Assembly: GCA_020205615.1 (NCBI GenBank)
Contig: JAINUW010000633.1
Location: 672,760 to 736,759, forward strand
Source: Panax quinquefolius
Lineage: Eukaryota; Streptophyta; Magnoliopsida; Apiales; Araliaceae
Reading direction: 5' to 3'
DNA: 64,000 nucleotides
The position numbers were made by a program, and so were the translations under genes. Shown one piece after another: positions 1 through 9,685 of this stretch (positions are counted from its first letter, which is position 1; every line of letters begins with the position of its first letter). Below the pieces are notes generated by a model. That model saw only the letters and a program-made list of their open reading frames with translations, ran no database searches and was not told where the DNA came from.

Positions 1-84
1 TCATCCGCATAAACTAAGATGAGTCATGGGCATAGGGGATAATCACCCATTATGCCTTGATTGATCAATACTACGTGTTAGAAC
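1..84. other. Flank left of the LTR element
   Basis: This short stretch precedes the 5' LTR. I see no gene or repeat in it. The five bases before the LTR are agaac, but the matching target-site duplicate cannot be checked because the far end of the element's 3' LTR is missing. Confidence 0.5.
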
Positions 85-968
85 TATAACAACCCGATAT
101 TTTCTATATAATTAAATTAGAAATTTTACTTATAATTTTTTTAATTATGGGAATACGTGCAAGGTAAAGTATATGTATATATGTGATAAATAAAATTTAT
201 TTATTACATGAATAATTTCAAATAATTTTATTAGAATTATCGTAACCATTATAAATTATATTTTTATAATTAATTTTGTAGTAAAAATATTTTTATTATT
301 TATTTTCCATGAAAATATGATTATTTATTATTTAAATAATATATGAAATGATTATTGGAATTATTATAATAATTAATTTATTATATGAATTTTAGTTCAA
401 ATTATTAAGTTAACTATTTTAACTTAATTGATAGTGCTATATATGCAAGATAAATAAAATATGGAATCCAAACCTTAATTTTGGATTTTGATCAAGGAAT
501 GAGAATAATAATATTATATTAATTATATTTCAGTGCTATAAATTTGTGTTATATGTGTTGACTGATAATGGTTGGTCAATTATGGTATAACAGTAGAAAA
601 CCTAGTATTACTGTGCTAAATCCTAATTTGAAACTCAATAACGAGCTCTAGACTGTTATGTAATCGCGTTAATGTGTTTAATGACAGGTAATATAGAATA
701 TACCCCTAATTAGGGAAACCCCTAATTATTAGAAACCATAATTTCTAAATTAGGAGCCCTAACTTCGAAATTATAAACCCTAATTGCTAATTGTAAACCC
801 TAACCGCTAATTTGGAACGCTTAATGATAATTAGTAAATTCTTAAACCTAATTTGTAAGTTTAAGTAATTAGGAAACCTAATGTAATAAGGAAACCCTAA
901 TTTTCCATTTTTAGCAACTTAAATGTTCATTTTTAGCCTTATCAAGAAATCCCTATAAACCAATAAAC

Positions 969-997
969 AAACCCTTAGGGTTAAACCCTAAGGGTTT
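969..997. repeat. Perfect 29 bp palindrome of telobox sequence in the LTR
   Basis: The arms aaacccttagggtt (969-982) and aaccctaagggttt (984-997) are exact reverse complements around a single A. The 3' LTR copy near 10560 and the tandem-repeat units (for example 24823-24842) carry decayed versions. Confidence 0.85.
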
Positions 998-1181
998 GCT
1001 AAGTTACCAACATGCCATTAAAATTGCCAGCCAAAAGACAATTATGCCATTTTTCAATTCTTTAATAGGTTGCTTGCAAATCTTGATTAAATATGGAGTG
1101 GGTGACCAAACTAGATACACCATGTGACAAAAATACATACATATCAGCCATTATATCTCAACCACTTCATTACATTCATCA

Positions 1182-1190
1182 TATATAAGG
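1182..1190 (+). promoter_or_regulatory. LTR TATA box (5' LTR)
   Basis: The sequence tatataagg is followed by a GA-rich then CT-rich stretch, the usual place for the start of an LTR transcript (U3/R border). The 3' LTR has the same motif in the same context. I cannot see the exact transcription start. Confidence 0.6.
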
Positions 1191-2137
1191 ATCAAGAGAG
1201 AGAAAAGTGGCATTAAAGTCTCATTCATACACAAACACTTAACCTAGACTCTCACTCTCTAACCCACGATTTATAGTAGCATTTCAGCCCCAAAAGCAAG
1301 CCCCACTACCTCCATTCACAGATCAGTAGCCAAGAATCAAAAGTTTGTTCATAAGGTTTAAAACCAAAACCTAAAATCTGATCCTTGATCCTTTGTTAGA
1401 TGTTAGATTTTTATGTTAAAACATATTATTTATAGTGTATATTGATGATCTGGGTTGATAGATGTTAGATCCATAACATATATAGGCTCGGATTTGATGT
1501 TTTCAAAACTCTGTAATTTTTTTTTGTTGTCTGACAACGATTGTCAGATCTCATATCTCAGTGATTGTTAATGATTTTTGTATTTTTAAAGTTTGTAGTT
1601 GTTGTATGCTATGAGATCTTAGATCTAGAACTTGAATCAGGTTTAGATCTAGCATAGATTGAAAGTTATTGATGGTCAAAGTTGGTTGACCGACCATGAC
1701 TAAGCCATTTTTTGGTAACCCAGAACTTGCCCAGATGGCTCTGACAGTGAGTTCATGTCCACAGATCTTGTTATGTTTGTTGATTTTGTTCTTTTTCTTG
1801 TATCCATTTTGTAGTATGTTGCATTAACTGTTGATTCAAGCTTTTAGATCGCCTAAACATCAAACAGGTGGATCTTAGTGGGCGGTCAAACCAAGCCGGA
1901 CGATCATTAAATACGTTTTCTGGGTAACCCAGAGAAAGCATTACCATGTCTTCTGACATGGCTTGACCGACTTGTATCTTGATATTGTGATGTTGTTAGA
2001 TCGATTTTATGTAATAAATTTGTTATCTTTCATGTTGGCTACACACTGAAAGCATTAGATCAATAAAACATCACAATCGATCAGCAAGTCATGGAAGCCC
2101 AAATATGGCTATATCTGAACTGCTTTTTCATTTTCGA

Positions 2138-2350
2138 CACCAATACAAAGACTCTAAATAGACAATGATTTTAAACCACAACATTTTTTATAAAAATGTT
2201 GTGGTATTTTTTTATAACATTTTTAAAAAAACGTTGTAGATATATATACAAAAACGTTATCTATTTAAAAGAGCATTTTTTGAGTTTAAACTAAATGACA
2301 TTTTTTTAAAAAAGTTATCTATCTACAAAAACACGGAGCAAAAAAAAAAC
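2138..2350. repeat. Left subterminal repeats of the nested CACTA
   Basis: Repeated short palindromic units appear, for example ccacaacatttttt facing aaaaatgttgtgg at about 2177-2205, and further aacgttgtag-type motifs to about 2330. Subterminal repeats are the usual TNPA-binding zones of En/Spm elements. Confidence 0.65.
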
Positions 2351-3559
2351 GCTTAACTGAATAAAATGTCGGCACTCTCTTTTGTAGCCCAAAACCCTAG
2401 CCTCTATTTTCTCTCACTCCCAAATCCGTCCCGATCTCGTCTCTGTTTCTCATTACGCCAACGGCTGGTTTCTATCTTCTGTCTAACGGCAAGTTTGTTT
2501 TGGGTCATGCTTTGAGGATAGCATCTGATTCCTGTCTCTCATCTCTGGAATCAGTTTCTCTGTTTCTGTCTCTCCTTTTTATTTTTGTTGGTAGTACCGC
2601 CTATTATTCTTATTCTTTGCTTACTTCCCCTCATAGTTAGCAGTGTTAAATTGGGTATATGGGTTTTCTCTGATAAATTACGTTTGTTTTGTTCACAGGA
2701 CTCTTCGGGGACGATGTGGATGGATCTGATAACTTCAGACCCGACGTCGATGCGGAATCAGAAAGCCGGTGACAACGGATCAGAAATCAAAGAGGGGGAC
2801 TTTGTCGCAGATCCAGAGTGATACAATTTCTGCTGCTAAAGCTACTCTGAATCCAGTTAGAATCAACATATTGTTCCAGAAATAGAAGCAGAAGAAAAAG
2901 GTTTGATTAATTATTATTTACACCAAAATGGGACTGAATGTTTTATTATTATTTGTATTTCATAAGTTCAATACATCGTTACCGCAGTTCCAAACAAATT
3001 TAGGGATACATTTCTAATTTTAGATTACAAAGTGACATGAAATCCCAACATGCTATTATTTACATTTTAGGTAGATTGAGTACATATTACATATGTTGCA
3101 ACTGTTAAAACAAAGTGGATGACCCTTGTTTACCTTTGTTGGTTAATCTTTATTGTGGGAAAAAAAAGGAGTTGTGAATTGTATGAACCTCTTCTGAAAT
3201 AGTTATTACTATAATTTCTTGGTTCTCATTCTCCATTCATCGCAATATTCTTCTTATCTAAGTGGCCAAGCTTGTAGAGAACTATGGTCGAGTTTGTTTC
3301 ACATTCCATAAAAGTTGACATTCTCAGATTATATAACCAACGTTGACATATCCATTGTTTTGATTCAATAAGATAGCTTCTGCATAGAGGAACTGGTGAT
3401 TGTGTGTGAAAGAAGAATTTTATATTTCTTAATTTTGCATAAAAGTGCAGTTTATGTTTGATAATAGTGAGAATTACAATTAATGTGCCATGCCAAGACA
3501 CATCGGAAATTTTTGCACTCTTATATTGAACCATTGCTTGTTTCACTTTTGGGTTTCAG
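2351..3559 (+). other. Captured gene-like sequence, no recognised product
   Basis: The start (about 2360-2500) reads like a plant 5' leader, CT-rich with an aaaccctagcc motif. The stretch 2699-2821 follows a good 3' splice site (ttcacag, 2692-2698) and is open for about 40 codons, but I do not recognise the peptide. A longer open frame from 2585 uses a non-ATG start and is not convincing. The stretch 2830-3559 looks like intron sequence leading to the nucleosidase exon. Confidence 0.3.
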
Positions 3560-3721
3560 GGAGCAGCTGTTGCTTACGTAGCAAATCTTTTTAAAGTGCC
3601 AGCAATATTTATGAAAGCTGTGACCGTTATCGTGGATGGTGACAAACCAATTTCTGAAGAATACTTGCAAAATGTGTCCGCAGTGACTGCTGCTCTTGGA
3701 AAGTGCATCTCGGAACTTTAA
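3560..3721 (+). pseudogene. Captured last exon of a 5'-methylthioadenosine nucleosidase gene
   Basis: An exon of 53 codons follows a clear 3' splice site (tttcag, 3554-3559) and ends at a TAA. It begins GAAVAYVANLFKVPAIF and continues through the IVDGDKP and EEYLQN motifs. This is the C-terminal signature of plant MTN/MTAN proteins, which split methylthioadenosine into adenine and methylthioribose in the Yang cycle. The family normally has an aspartate in KAVTD; here the motif is KAVTV, so the residue expected to be the catalytic acid is lost (a gat to gtt type change). The protein also stops soon after the AALG stretch, short of the usual C-terminal tail. No earlier exons of the enzyme are recognisable upstream, so this is a gene fragment carried by the CACTA element. 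Confidence 0.85.
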
Positions 3722-5856
3722 ACAGTCTAGTTCTACTCATGTTCATTTCTGCTAGATAGGTTTTTAAAATAATAATAAAAAAATTGGGTCAACATTTCTA
3801 CTACATGTCCTATTTACTTGATTGGATACAGGTGATTTACATGCAAATTCATGATCTTTCTGGTCATTCTATTCTGAATAGGAATGTCCATACTTTAGTT
3901 TAGCCTGAAGGAATTGTCAGTGTGTTGCTGCTGCACTATTTAGATAAACTGCCAAACATGGCTGCAGCTGGTTAATATTTATTGTGGTTAACCAACAAAG
4001 TGGATGAACTGCAGTTGACACTTGTTTACTTGTAATCCTCCATTATTAGGCTTATTTTAGCACTGCATGTGGATGTATCCTAGCCTTGTGCTTGGGGATA
4101 TATCTAGGCTTTTACAGTGCCAAACTGCTAATTAAACTTTCATTGTTACATTAACTCTTTCTTACAGTTGTGATGCATTGCTATTATTGCAGAATCTTAT
4201 TTTTCACATTTGTTTTCTCCTGTGAGAAATCTTCCTTGTACGGTGTATGCCAGACTTTGGGACAACTGACTATCCATCATGGCATTGTAAGCAGCATGCA
4301 AAGTGTATAAAAGGTAATTTCGGAGCTTTTGCTGTTAGTTATTTGTAGGATAAATGCAGAAGAAATTTTAGAAAAGTAAAATTGATAAAAGTAAATTAAA
4401 ATTTTAATTGAATAATTCACGTATTGATATGAATATTTACTTGAAAGAGTTAAGACTTGTGTTACTGTTATGATTTACTTGGGAAAATAGGATGTATACC
4501 TGCATATTACAGTTTCGTAGATTCTATTGTTCTGCTGACCACAACCTTATGGGAAATATGTGCACATTTTATTCCCACAGGACAAGTTCAAAGAAATTTT
4601 CTCGAGTCTGAATATCCAAGACACTAATGAAAGAAGTTATGATTTATAATTCATAGAATTTATGTAGTTCCACTTCCTGACTTGGACTACTACTTATTTA
4701 TTATGGCAGAACCAACTGGCAGCTAGACATGATTCTCATTGAGAATGATTCATGGTTATATGGTGAGGGTGGCTGCTTGATTCTAAGAACATTAGAATGG
4801 AAACGAAATGGCCACATGTATAACATGCCCAAGATGATCCTTCTTGCAACCAATATTACAAGTGCTGAGTTTGACAATGCAAAAGCAGCAGGTTTCCTAC
4901 TTTGGAGAGTCCAAGTAGCCAGCCCTCTGTCGGTGGTCCATTATCGCAACCTAGATATGCTTCTGAGAGTAATATTGTGTCGACATAAGTGTATAATTCT
5001 TTTGATTTCTTAATGCAGAGTTGTTTTGTCATCTCAAAATTTGAATTTTTTTTTTTGTTTTTACATTGACATAAATGTTTCTTTTCATGATCAGATTCAG
5101 TTGGTCTATGTACCTCGCAAACATGGCTGCAGTGCATGTTTTTTGAGTTTCAATTTTGTTTCAACTTTTTTATTGTAATTTTATTTTTTGATAATACTAG
5201 TTTTAAGTTACAGGTTGCGTGTGGATTGACACAAGGTTCTTCAATTACAATAATTGGCATTCCGGGTGGACTTCTTGGTACTTGATTATGTTTTGGCTGA
5301 AACAGGTAAATGCTGGTTTCTTGACTCCTGGATTTATGGAGCTCTATGTGGTGTTCCACTGCTGGTCTGCAGTTAGAAGGCATGGTTTAATATCATACTG
5401 TAGGACTTTGATGAATTTCATTCTTAGAAGTAATCTTTTGATCTAATTAATTCTTCATCATATCAGAGGCAAGATGTATGAAGAAAGCAGAAGCTGTAAC
5501 TAAAGGAGATTGGCTATCCATCATTGTAATTATGAACTTCTCATATATTGTAGCAAACAAACCAAAAAACTCTTGAAGGTTCTGTATTTACTTGTTTTTC
5601 TGTGTAGAAATTCTAGGTTGTATAGTCAGTATCCAAGAATTACATTTTTTGGGCAGCACTCGTTTGGTTGAGTGATTATATGGATAGTTTGGTATATATT
5701 TTGTGGATGTAGTAATTTGAAATTATAAACGAATGGTATTATTGGGATGTATTTTGAATGGTTGATATATTTTGGCTATATATCATGGTATTAGCATATT
5801 GTAGCTGCATTTGGTAATACAGGTGAACCACACTCTTTTTTTTTCTATTTTTTTTA
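3722..5856 (+). other. Captured or filler sequence with exon-like segments, unidentified
   Basis: Several short stretches have splice-like edges. One is 5214-5305, bounded by ttacag and gtaaat; another begins after ccacag near 4581. An open frame covers 4729-5013. None gives a peptide I can assign. The rest is AT-rich with no repeat structure I can name. Confidence 0.3.
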
Positions 5857-6140
5857 TCTGCAACATTTAAAAAACGTCTGATATACTAAACAATATTTTT
5901 ATCCAAAAAACGTTGTGGATTCATACTTTCTGCAATGTTTTTAAGCATTTGCTAATTCTTAGAAAACAAATCTACAACGTTTTTTTTCTAAAAAACGTTG
6001 TGTATTGTGTTTAACTACAACGTTTTAAAAACGTTGTGTAAGGGTGTCAAATAGACAACACCCTTAACCACGACGACGTTTTTGGATCAAACAACGCGTT
6101 TTTTTCCGTTGTCTATTTCATTTGCCGCTTTGTAGTAGTG
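5857..6140. repeat. Right subterminal repeats and terminus of the nested CACTA
   Basis: Several caacgttttt / aaaaacgttg inverted motifs occur (for example about 5976-6002 and 6018-6037), then the terminal ...tttgtagtagtg ending at 6140. Confidence 0.7.
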
Positions 6141-6409
6141 TGGGTAACCCAGAAAAAGAAGAACAGCTCTGACAGCTACTTTGAAAGTTCAGATCTCCTT
6201 CGTTTTGTGTTGTATGATCATGTTTGTTGTTGTATCATGTAGTATTACAATAAGATCTGACAAAAAATATGTCCAGAAACACATTGATAAAAGATTTATG
6301 CTTGGTCAAACATACGAACTCGAAACTGGCATATGAAGATTCGGTTTTCTCAAAAACACAATAGGCTACACTTTTTGTCGCTAAAGGTTATCGCGATAGA
6401 CTTGTTAAT

Positions 6410-6740
6410 TTTATTTAATTTATTTTCCAAAAATTATTTAAAAATAGAAATTAATTTCTAAAAATTATAAAAAAATTATTTTAAGTTATAAAAATTAAAT
6501 TTTAATAATTTGGCATATTTTTCATAAAAATTAGTATTTATTTGAATATTATTGGTATTTAGTTTATTTAATAAATGTATTAAATAAATTAATTAAAAAT
6601 GATTTTATTGTATTAAAAATCATTTTAAATGATAATAAGGTATTTAAAAATATTTTCAGGTATATAATATAACTTTTAATATTTAAAGGTAAATTTCATT
6701 AATTATATATTTAATAATTTCATTAATAAGTGTCGTTCAA
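6410..6740. repeat. AT-rich distal block of the LTR, related to the 2.16 kb tandem repeat
   Basis: This block is made almost entirely of A and T. It shares its series of short words (aaaaatgattttatt, aaaaatcattttaaat, ttcattaat) in the same order with the minus strand of every 2.16 kb unit. The repeat units carry it as their most constant part. Confidence 0.65.
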
Positions 6741-7130
6741 AGAAAACATTTAAACCTTTCAGCTAATATTTATTATTTCTATTACTTGCTGAGCAATCAA
6801 ATGCTTATCCTTGCTTAATTTAAATATTTTCAGCTAAGTGTGATCAACCAGAAGGCTCTGCTAAGAACAAGAGAAAAGGAAAGGTTGCTGAATGAGTTCT
6901 GTGTTATCTTATGTAATAGTTTAACTTTATTAAGACAATGATATATATTATCTATTATGTAATGAATGTTTAAAGGTTGCATGCTTGGTATTAGAAAACT
7001 CTTATATATGTAAATTAAGTTTGGTATTTATATTATTGTTATTATTACTAGTATTATTCCGCTCATAGAAATGGTATTGCGAAACACCGAGTTTGGGTTT
7101 CAAGTACCTAAATTTGGGGCGCCACAAAGT

Positions 7131-7142
7131 TGGTATCGAGCT
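7131..7142 (+). other. Primer-binding site (initiator tRNA-Met type)
   Basis: The sequence tggtatcgagct lies 4 bases after the LTR end. The common Ty3/gypsy site is TGGTATCAGAGC, so this copy looks like that site with an A lost from CAGAG. The change sits at a CNG site, where copies in this window often disagree. Confidence 0.75.
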
Positions 7143-7347
7143 TTAGGTTTGAAACCTTAGGTGGGATAGATTTTAGGCTATAACCTTAGGACTGAGGGAA
7201 ACGTTGAAAATACAAATAACTCATATAGAGTTTAAAAGGAGATGAATTGGATAAATTCATCGTCAAACCAAATAGAAGATAACCTATATAAAACTATTAT
7301 GTGTTATGTGTATATATTATATACTAATCAGGTTAATTTATGTGTAG

Positions 7348-8000
7348 ATGTCAGGTGGAAAAAAATTAGGATACCCTCAGATCGTAAAGAAGGAGCCAAT
7401 ATCAAAGCCAATAGCTGAAATAGAGGTTGCCATTGAAAGCAACCTCGATGAGGTAGTTATTGTGAAAAATGTAGTACCAGATCCGAAAATGGTGTAACTA
7501 ACAGATAGTGATTCAAACACCGAAGTTGGAGCTGATCAAGCATCAACGGAGGTGCAGAATCTGAGGAACAAGGTTTCTTCTCTGGAAAAGCTGTGGGAAA
7601 TAGAAAAGTTGTTAAATAGTCAATTGCGGAAAGCATTAATAGAAACAATGGAAGAACAAGATAAGCTTAAAATCCAAATTGATCAAATGAGAGCCAAAAG
7701 CAACAAGCTAAGTCGGGTGCAGCTCCGAGCAAGAAGGGGAAAAGAAAGATGAAAGACCGCGATATAGGAAATTCAGATAACAACCAAGGGAACCTTAACC
7801 GAATTGAAAAGTATACAAACTGTGACAACAAACATGAAGGCGTATGCAGGAAAGGGAAAAATGTTTGCTACAATTATGGACATGAGGGACATTTTTCTCA
7901 TCATTGTCCCAATCTAAAGCAAGGTGTTTGTTTTATTTGTGGGATAGAAGGTCATCAGGCTAAAGGTTGTCCAAGATTAAGAAAAAGGCGTAGTGAATAA
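7348..8000 (+). pseudogene. Broken retroelement ORF with coiled coil and zinc knuckles, upstream of gag
   Basis: The frame opens at ATG 7348, meets a TAA at 7495-7497 and stays open to 7752 in the same frame. The last part (7749-8000) is one frameshift away. The central part (about 7550-7700) is rich in Leu, Glu, Lys and Gln in a heptad-like pattern, as in a coiled coil. The end holds CCHC zinc knuckles: CFICGIEGHQAKGC is canonical, while CYNYGHEGHFSHHC has Tyr in place of the second Cys. A basic tail (RLRKRR) follows. This is nucleocapsid-like, yet it lies before the capsid-type gag at 8280, which has its own knuckle remnants. It may be an extra ORF of this element lineage or a duplicated gag end. 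Confidence 0.65.
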
Positions 8001-8279
8001 GTAGTATAGGTTCGGTTGAGTAGGTGTGTTTGATGTAATTTATGTGATAAGTATGTTTGTGTTATGCAATATTCCCAACTTTTGTATAAGTTAAAGCCAT
8101 AAATCCCGACTTTTATGGTCACAAAGGGATAGCAGTATGTGTTATGTTATGTAAAGTATTATGAAATAGTTGAATGAATATGAATCTATGTTTGATTAAT
8201 GAAATAAGTTTGATATATGAAACTTATATAATAAGGTTTAGAATGTAAAGAATAATTTATGGTCTTATTTAATCAGATA

Positions 8280-9227
8280 ATGCTGCCAAGACGTCAAACT
8301 CGAAATCAAAGGGCAGAAGAATCTGTCAACAACTCTGGGGGACAACAACAGACCCGATGCAGAACTTTGCAAACATGATAGCTCAAGGTATGCAGCAGGG
8401 AATGCCAACCGTAGGGAACTAGTCGAATAATCGTTTGGCGAACTTCAAAGATTTTAAGGCTGTAGGACCGCCTGAATTTAGAGGTACAACTGACCGTGTA
8501 GAAGCCCAAACTTGGGTTAAGGAAATTGATAAAAGCATTTGTGATAGCTGAGGTAGCTGAGAATCAAAAGACAACTTTTTCCACCTACACGATGAAGGGG
8601 GAGGCGAATTTTTGGTGGGAGGCGAATTAAGTGAGAGCAGGAGAAGGAGTAGTTACTTGGGCTAGGTTTAAAACTTTATTTTTCGAGAATTATTTCTCGT
8701 CTAATATGCAGGCTAGGAGGGAGGTGAAGTTTCTGAAATTAAATTAGCTGAACATGACAGTTGCGGAGTATGCCGCAAAGTTCAATGAATTAGCTAGGTT
8801 CGCTCCCTATCAAGTTGATACAGAAGCTAGGAAGGCGAGAAGGTTTGAGATGAGATTAAAACCCTGGCTCTACAACAAGGTGGCAGTGTTGTAGATAAAC
8901 ACTTTTGCAGCACTCATGGAAAAAGCTATTATAGCTAAGGAGGGGAGTGAGGCTATGAGCCTCTATAACAAGGAGAAGAAGAACAAAGGCAAGGTCGTAG
9001 GAGCTGTGAAGGTGGAAACTAATAGTGGGAATAGGGTGAAAAGAGAAAAAGGAGCAATTTTGGGAATGTTCAGTTGAAACAGGAAGGTGTGAAGAAACAT
9101 GTTGTTCGGTGTAAGAATTGTGGGAAGAATTTCTCGGGCGAGTGTCTGAAAGGAAAAAGGCCATATCTCTCTAAACTGCCCCAATCCTAGAATGAATAGT
9201 GGGTGTTTTCTATGCGGATCGATTTGA
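8280..9227 (+). pseudogene. gag: Ty3/gypsy gag (capsid and nucleocapsid), frameshifted
   Basis: The frame starts at ATG 8280. After a frameshifted, Gln-rich N-terminus comes the Retrotrans_gag capsid region, recognised by FKAVGPPEFRGTT, EAQTWVKEI, ANFWW, WARFKTLFF and AEYAAKFNELARFAPYQ in successive frames (about 8440-8820). A Lys-rich linker leads to a nucleocapsid remnant with CKNCGKNFSGEC (about 9115-9150) and a second partial knuckle ending GCFLCGS at about 9220. Several stops and frame changes break it. Gag would coat the element's RNA. No pol follows: the next part looks like a gag tail that runs out before any protease motif. Confidence 0.85.
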
Positions 9228-9672
9228 ACATAAGGAGAAAGATCGTCCAAAAAGGAGAATGGAGGCGTAAAGCGAACTCACGAGGAAAAAGGCGGGACTC
9301 TGGCAATTACGGACCGACTTCATCAAGCAAGCCAACAAAATCAATCGCAAGAGTCTTCAACAACATTGGCGGTCCAGAGATCTTTGTGGCAAATTTGGTG
9401 ATGGAACTCCATGTATTATTCGTATAACTTTTATATTCTTATACATGATTTTCCTATATATAGAAAATGATTTTATAAAGAAATTTTGAAGGAGGAATTT
9501 GAGTTCTACTAGAAATCAAATTTCAGTTTAATCAGATAGACAAGCTTTACGTTGAATAGTTAGAGATCAGTTTGATCGAATTTGATCGAGATCAACTTGC
9601 AATGACTGTGTATGCTATGTACCCTTATATGTATAATTTACGAAACAATGATTCAGGGGACAAAATCTTTAT
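9228..9672 (+). other. Gag tail remnant and 3' untranslated part of the element
   Basis: The first 200 bases still read as a degraded, charged gag tail (KEKDRPK-like words). The rest has no coding signal and ends at the polypurine tract. The expected 4 kb or so of pol is absent. Confidence 0.55.
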
Positions 9673-9685
9673 ATTGGAGGGTGAA
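9673..9685 (+). other. Polypurine tract
   Basis: The sequence attggagggtgaa ends directly at the TGTAAC of the 3' LTR, the usual position for priming plus-strand synthesis. Confidence 0.7.

Larger units (their letters stand above)
2138..6140. mobile_element. Non-autonomous CACTA element carrying gene pieces, nested in the 5' LTR
   Basis: The right end, read inward, is CACTACTACAAAG; the left end is the decayed CACCAATACAAAG, 11 of 13 bases alike. Both are followed by AAATAGACAA a few bases in. Subterminal zones carry many short inverted motifs of the form caacgttttt / aaaaacgttg. LTR sequence lies on both sides, which shows the element is nested. The flanking triplets (cga left, tgg right) do not match, so no 3 bp target duplication survives. 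No transposase is visible. The interior holds the last exon of a methylthioadenosine nucleosidase gene and other exon-like stretches, which is the make-up of a Pack-CACTA element. Confidence 0.75.
85..7126 (+). repeat. 5' LTR, split by a nested CACTA element
   Basis: The LTR runs 85-2137 and resumes at 6141-7126, about 3.0 kb without the insert. It ends ...gcgccaca just before the primer-binding site. In order it shows an AT-rich 5' part (about 110-540), a cluster of aaccctaa teloboxes (about 700-900), a 29 bp palindrome (969-997), a TATA box (1182), a CT-rich initiator zone, three diverged blocks starting GGTAACCCAGA (1714, 1922, 6143), a second very AT-rich block (about 6410-6740) and the 3' end. 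The first 2.0 kb aligns with the 3' LTR at 9686-11699 with few changes, including a loss of about 20 bp near 10480 and a longer CT run near 10843. Confidence 0.85.

Noticed and set aside
1771..1959. Open frames within the LTRs (for example 1771-1959 and 11186-11407 on the minus strand)
   Set aside because: They are not conserved between the two LTRs in frame or start, and lie in untranslated LTR sequence.
4729..5446. Open frames at 4729-5013 and 5219-5446 as a gene
   Set aside because: The peptides match nothing I recognise. At most they are captured exon pieces, and the second is read in a frame I cannot confirm.
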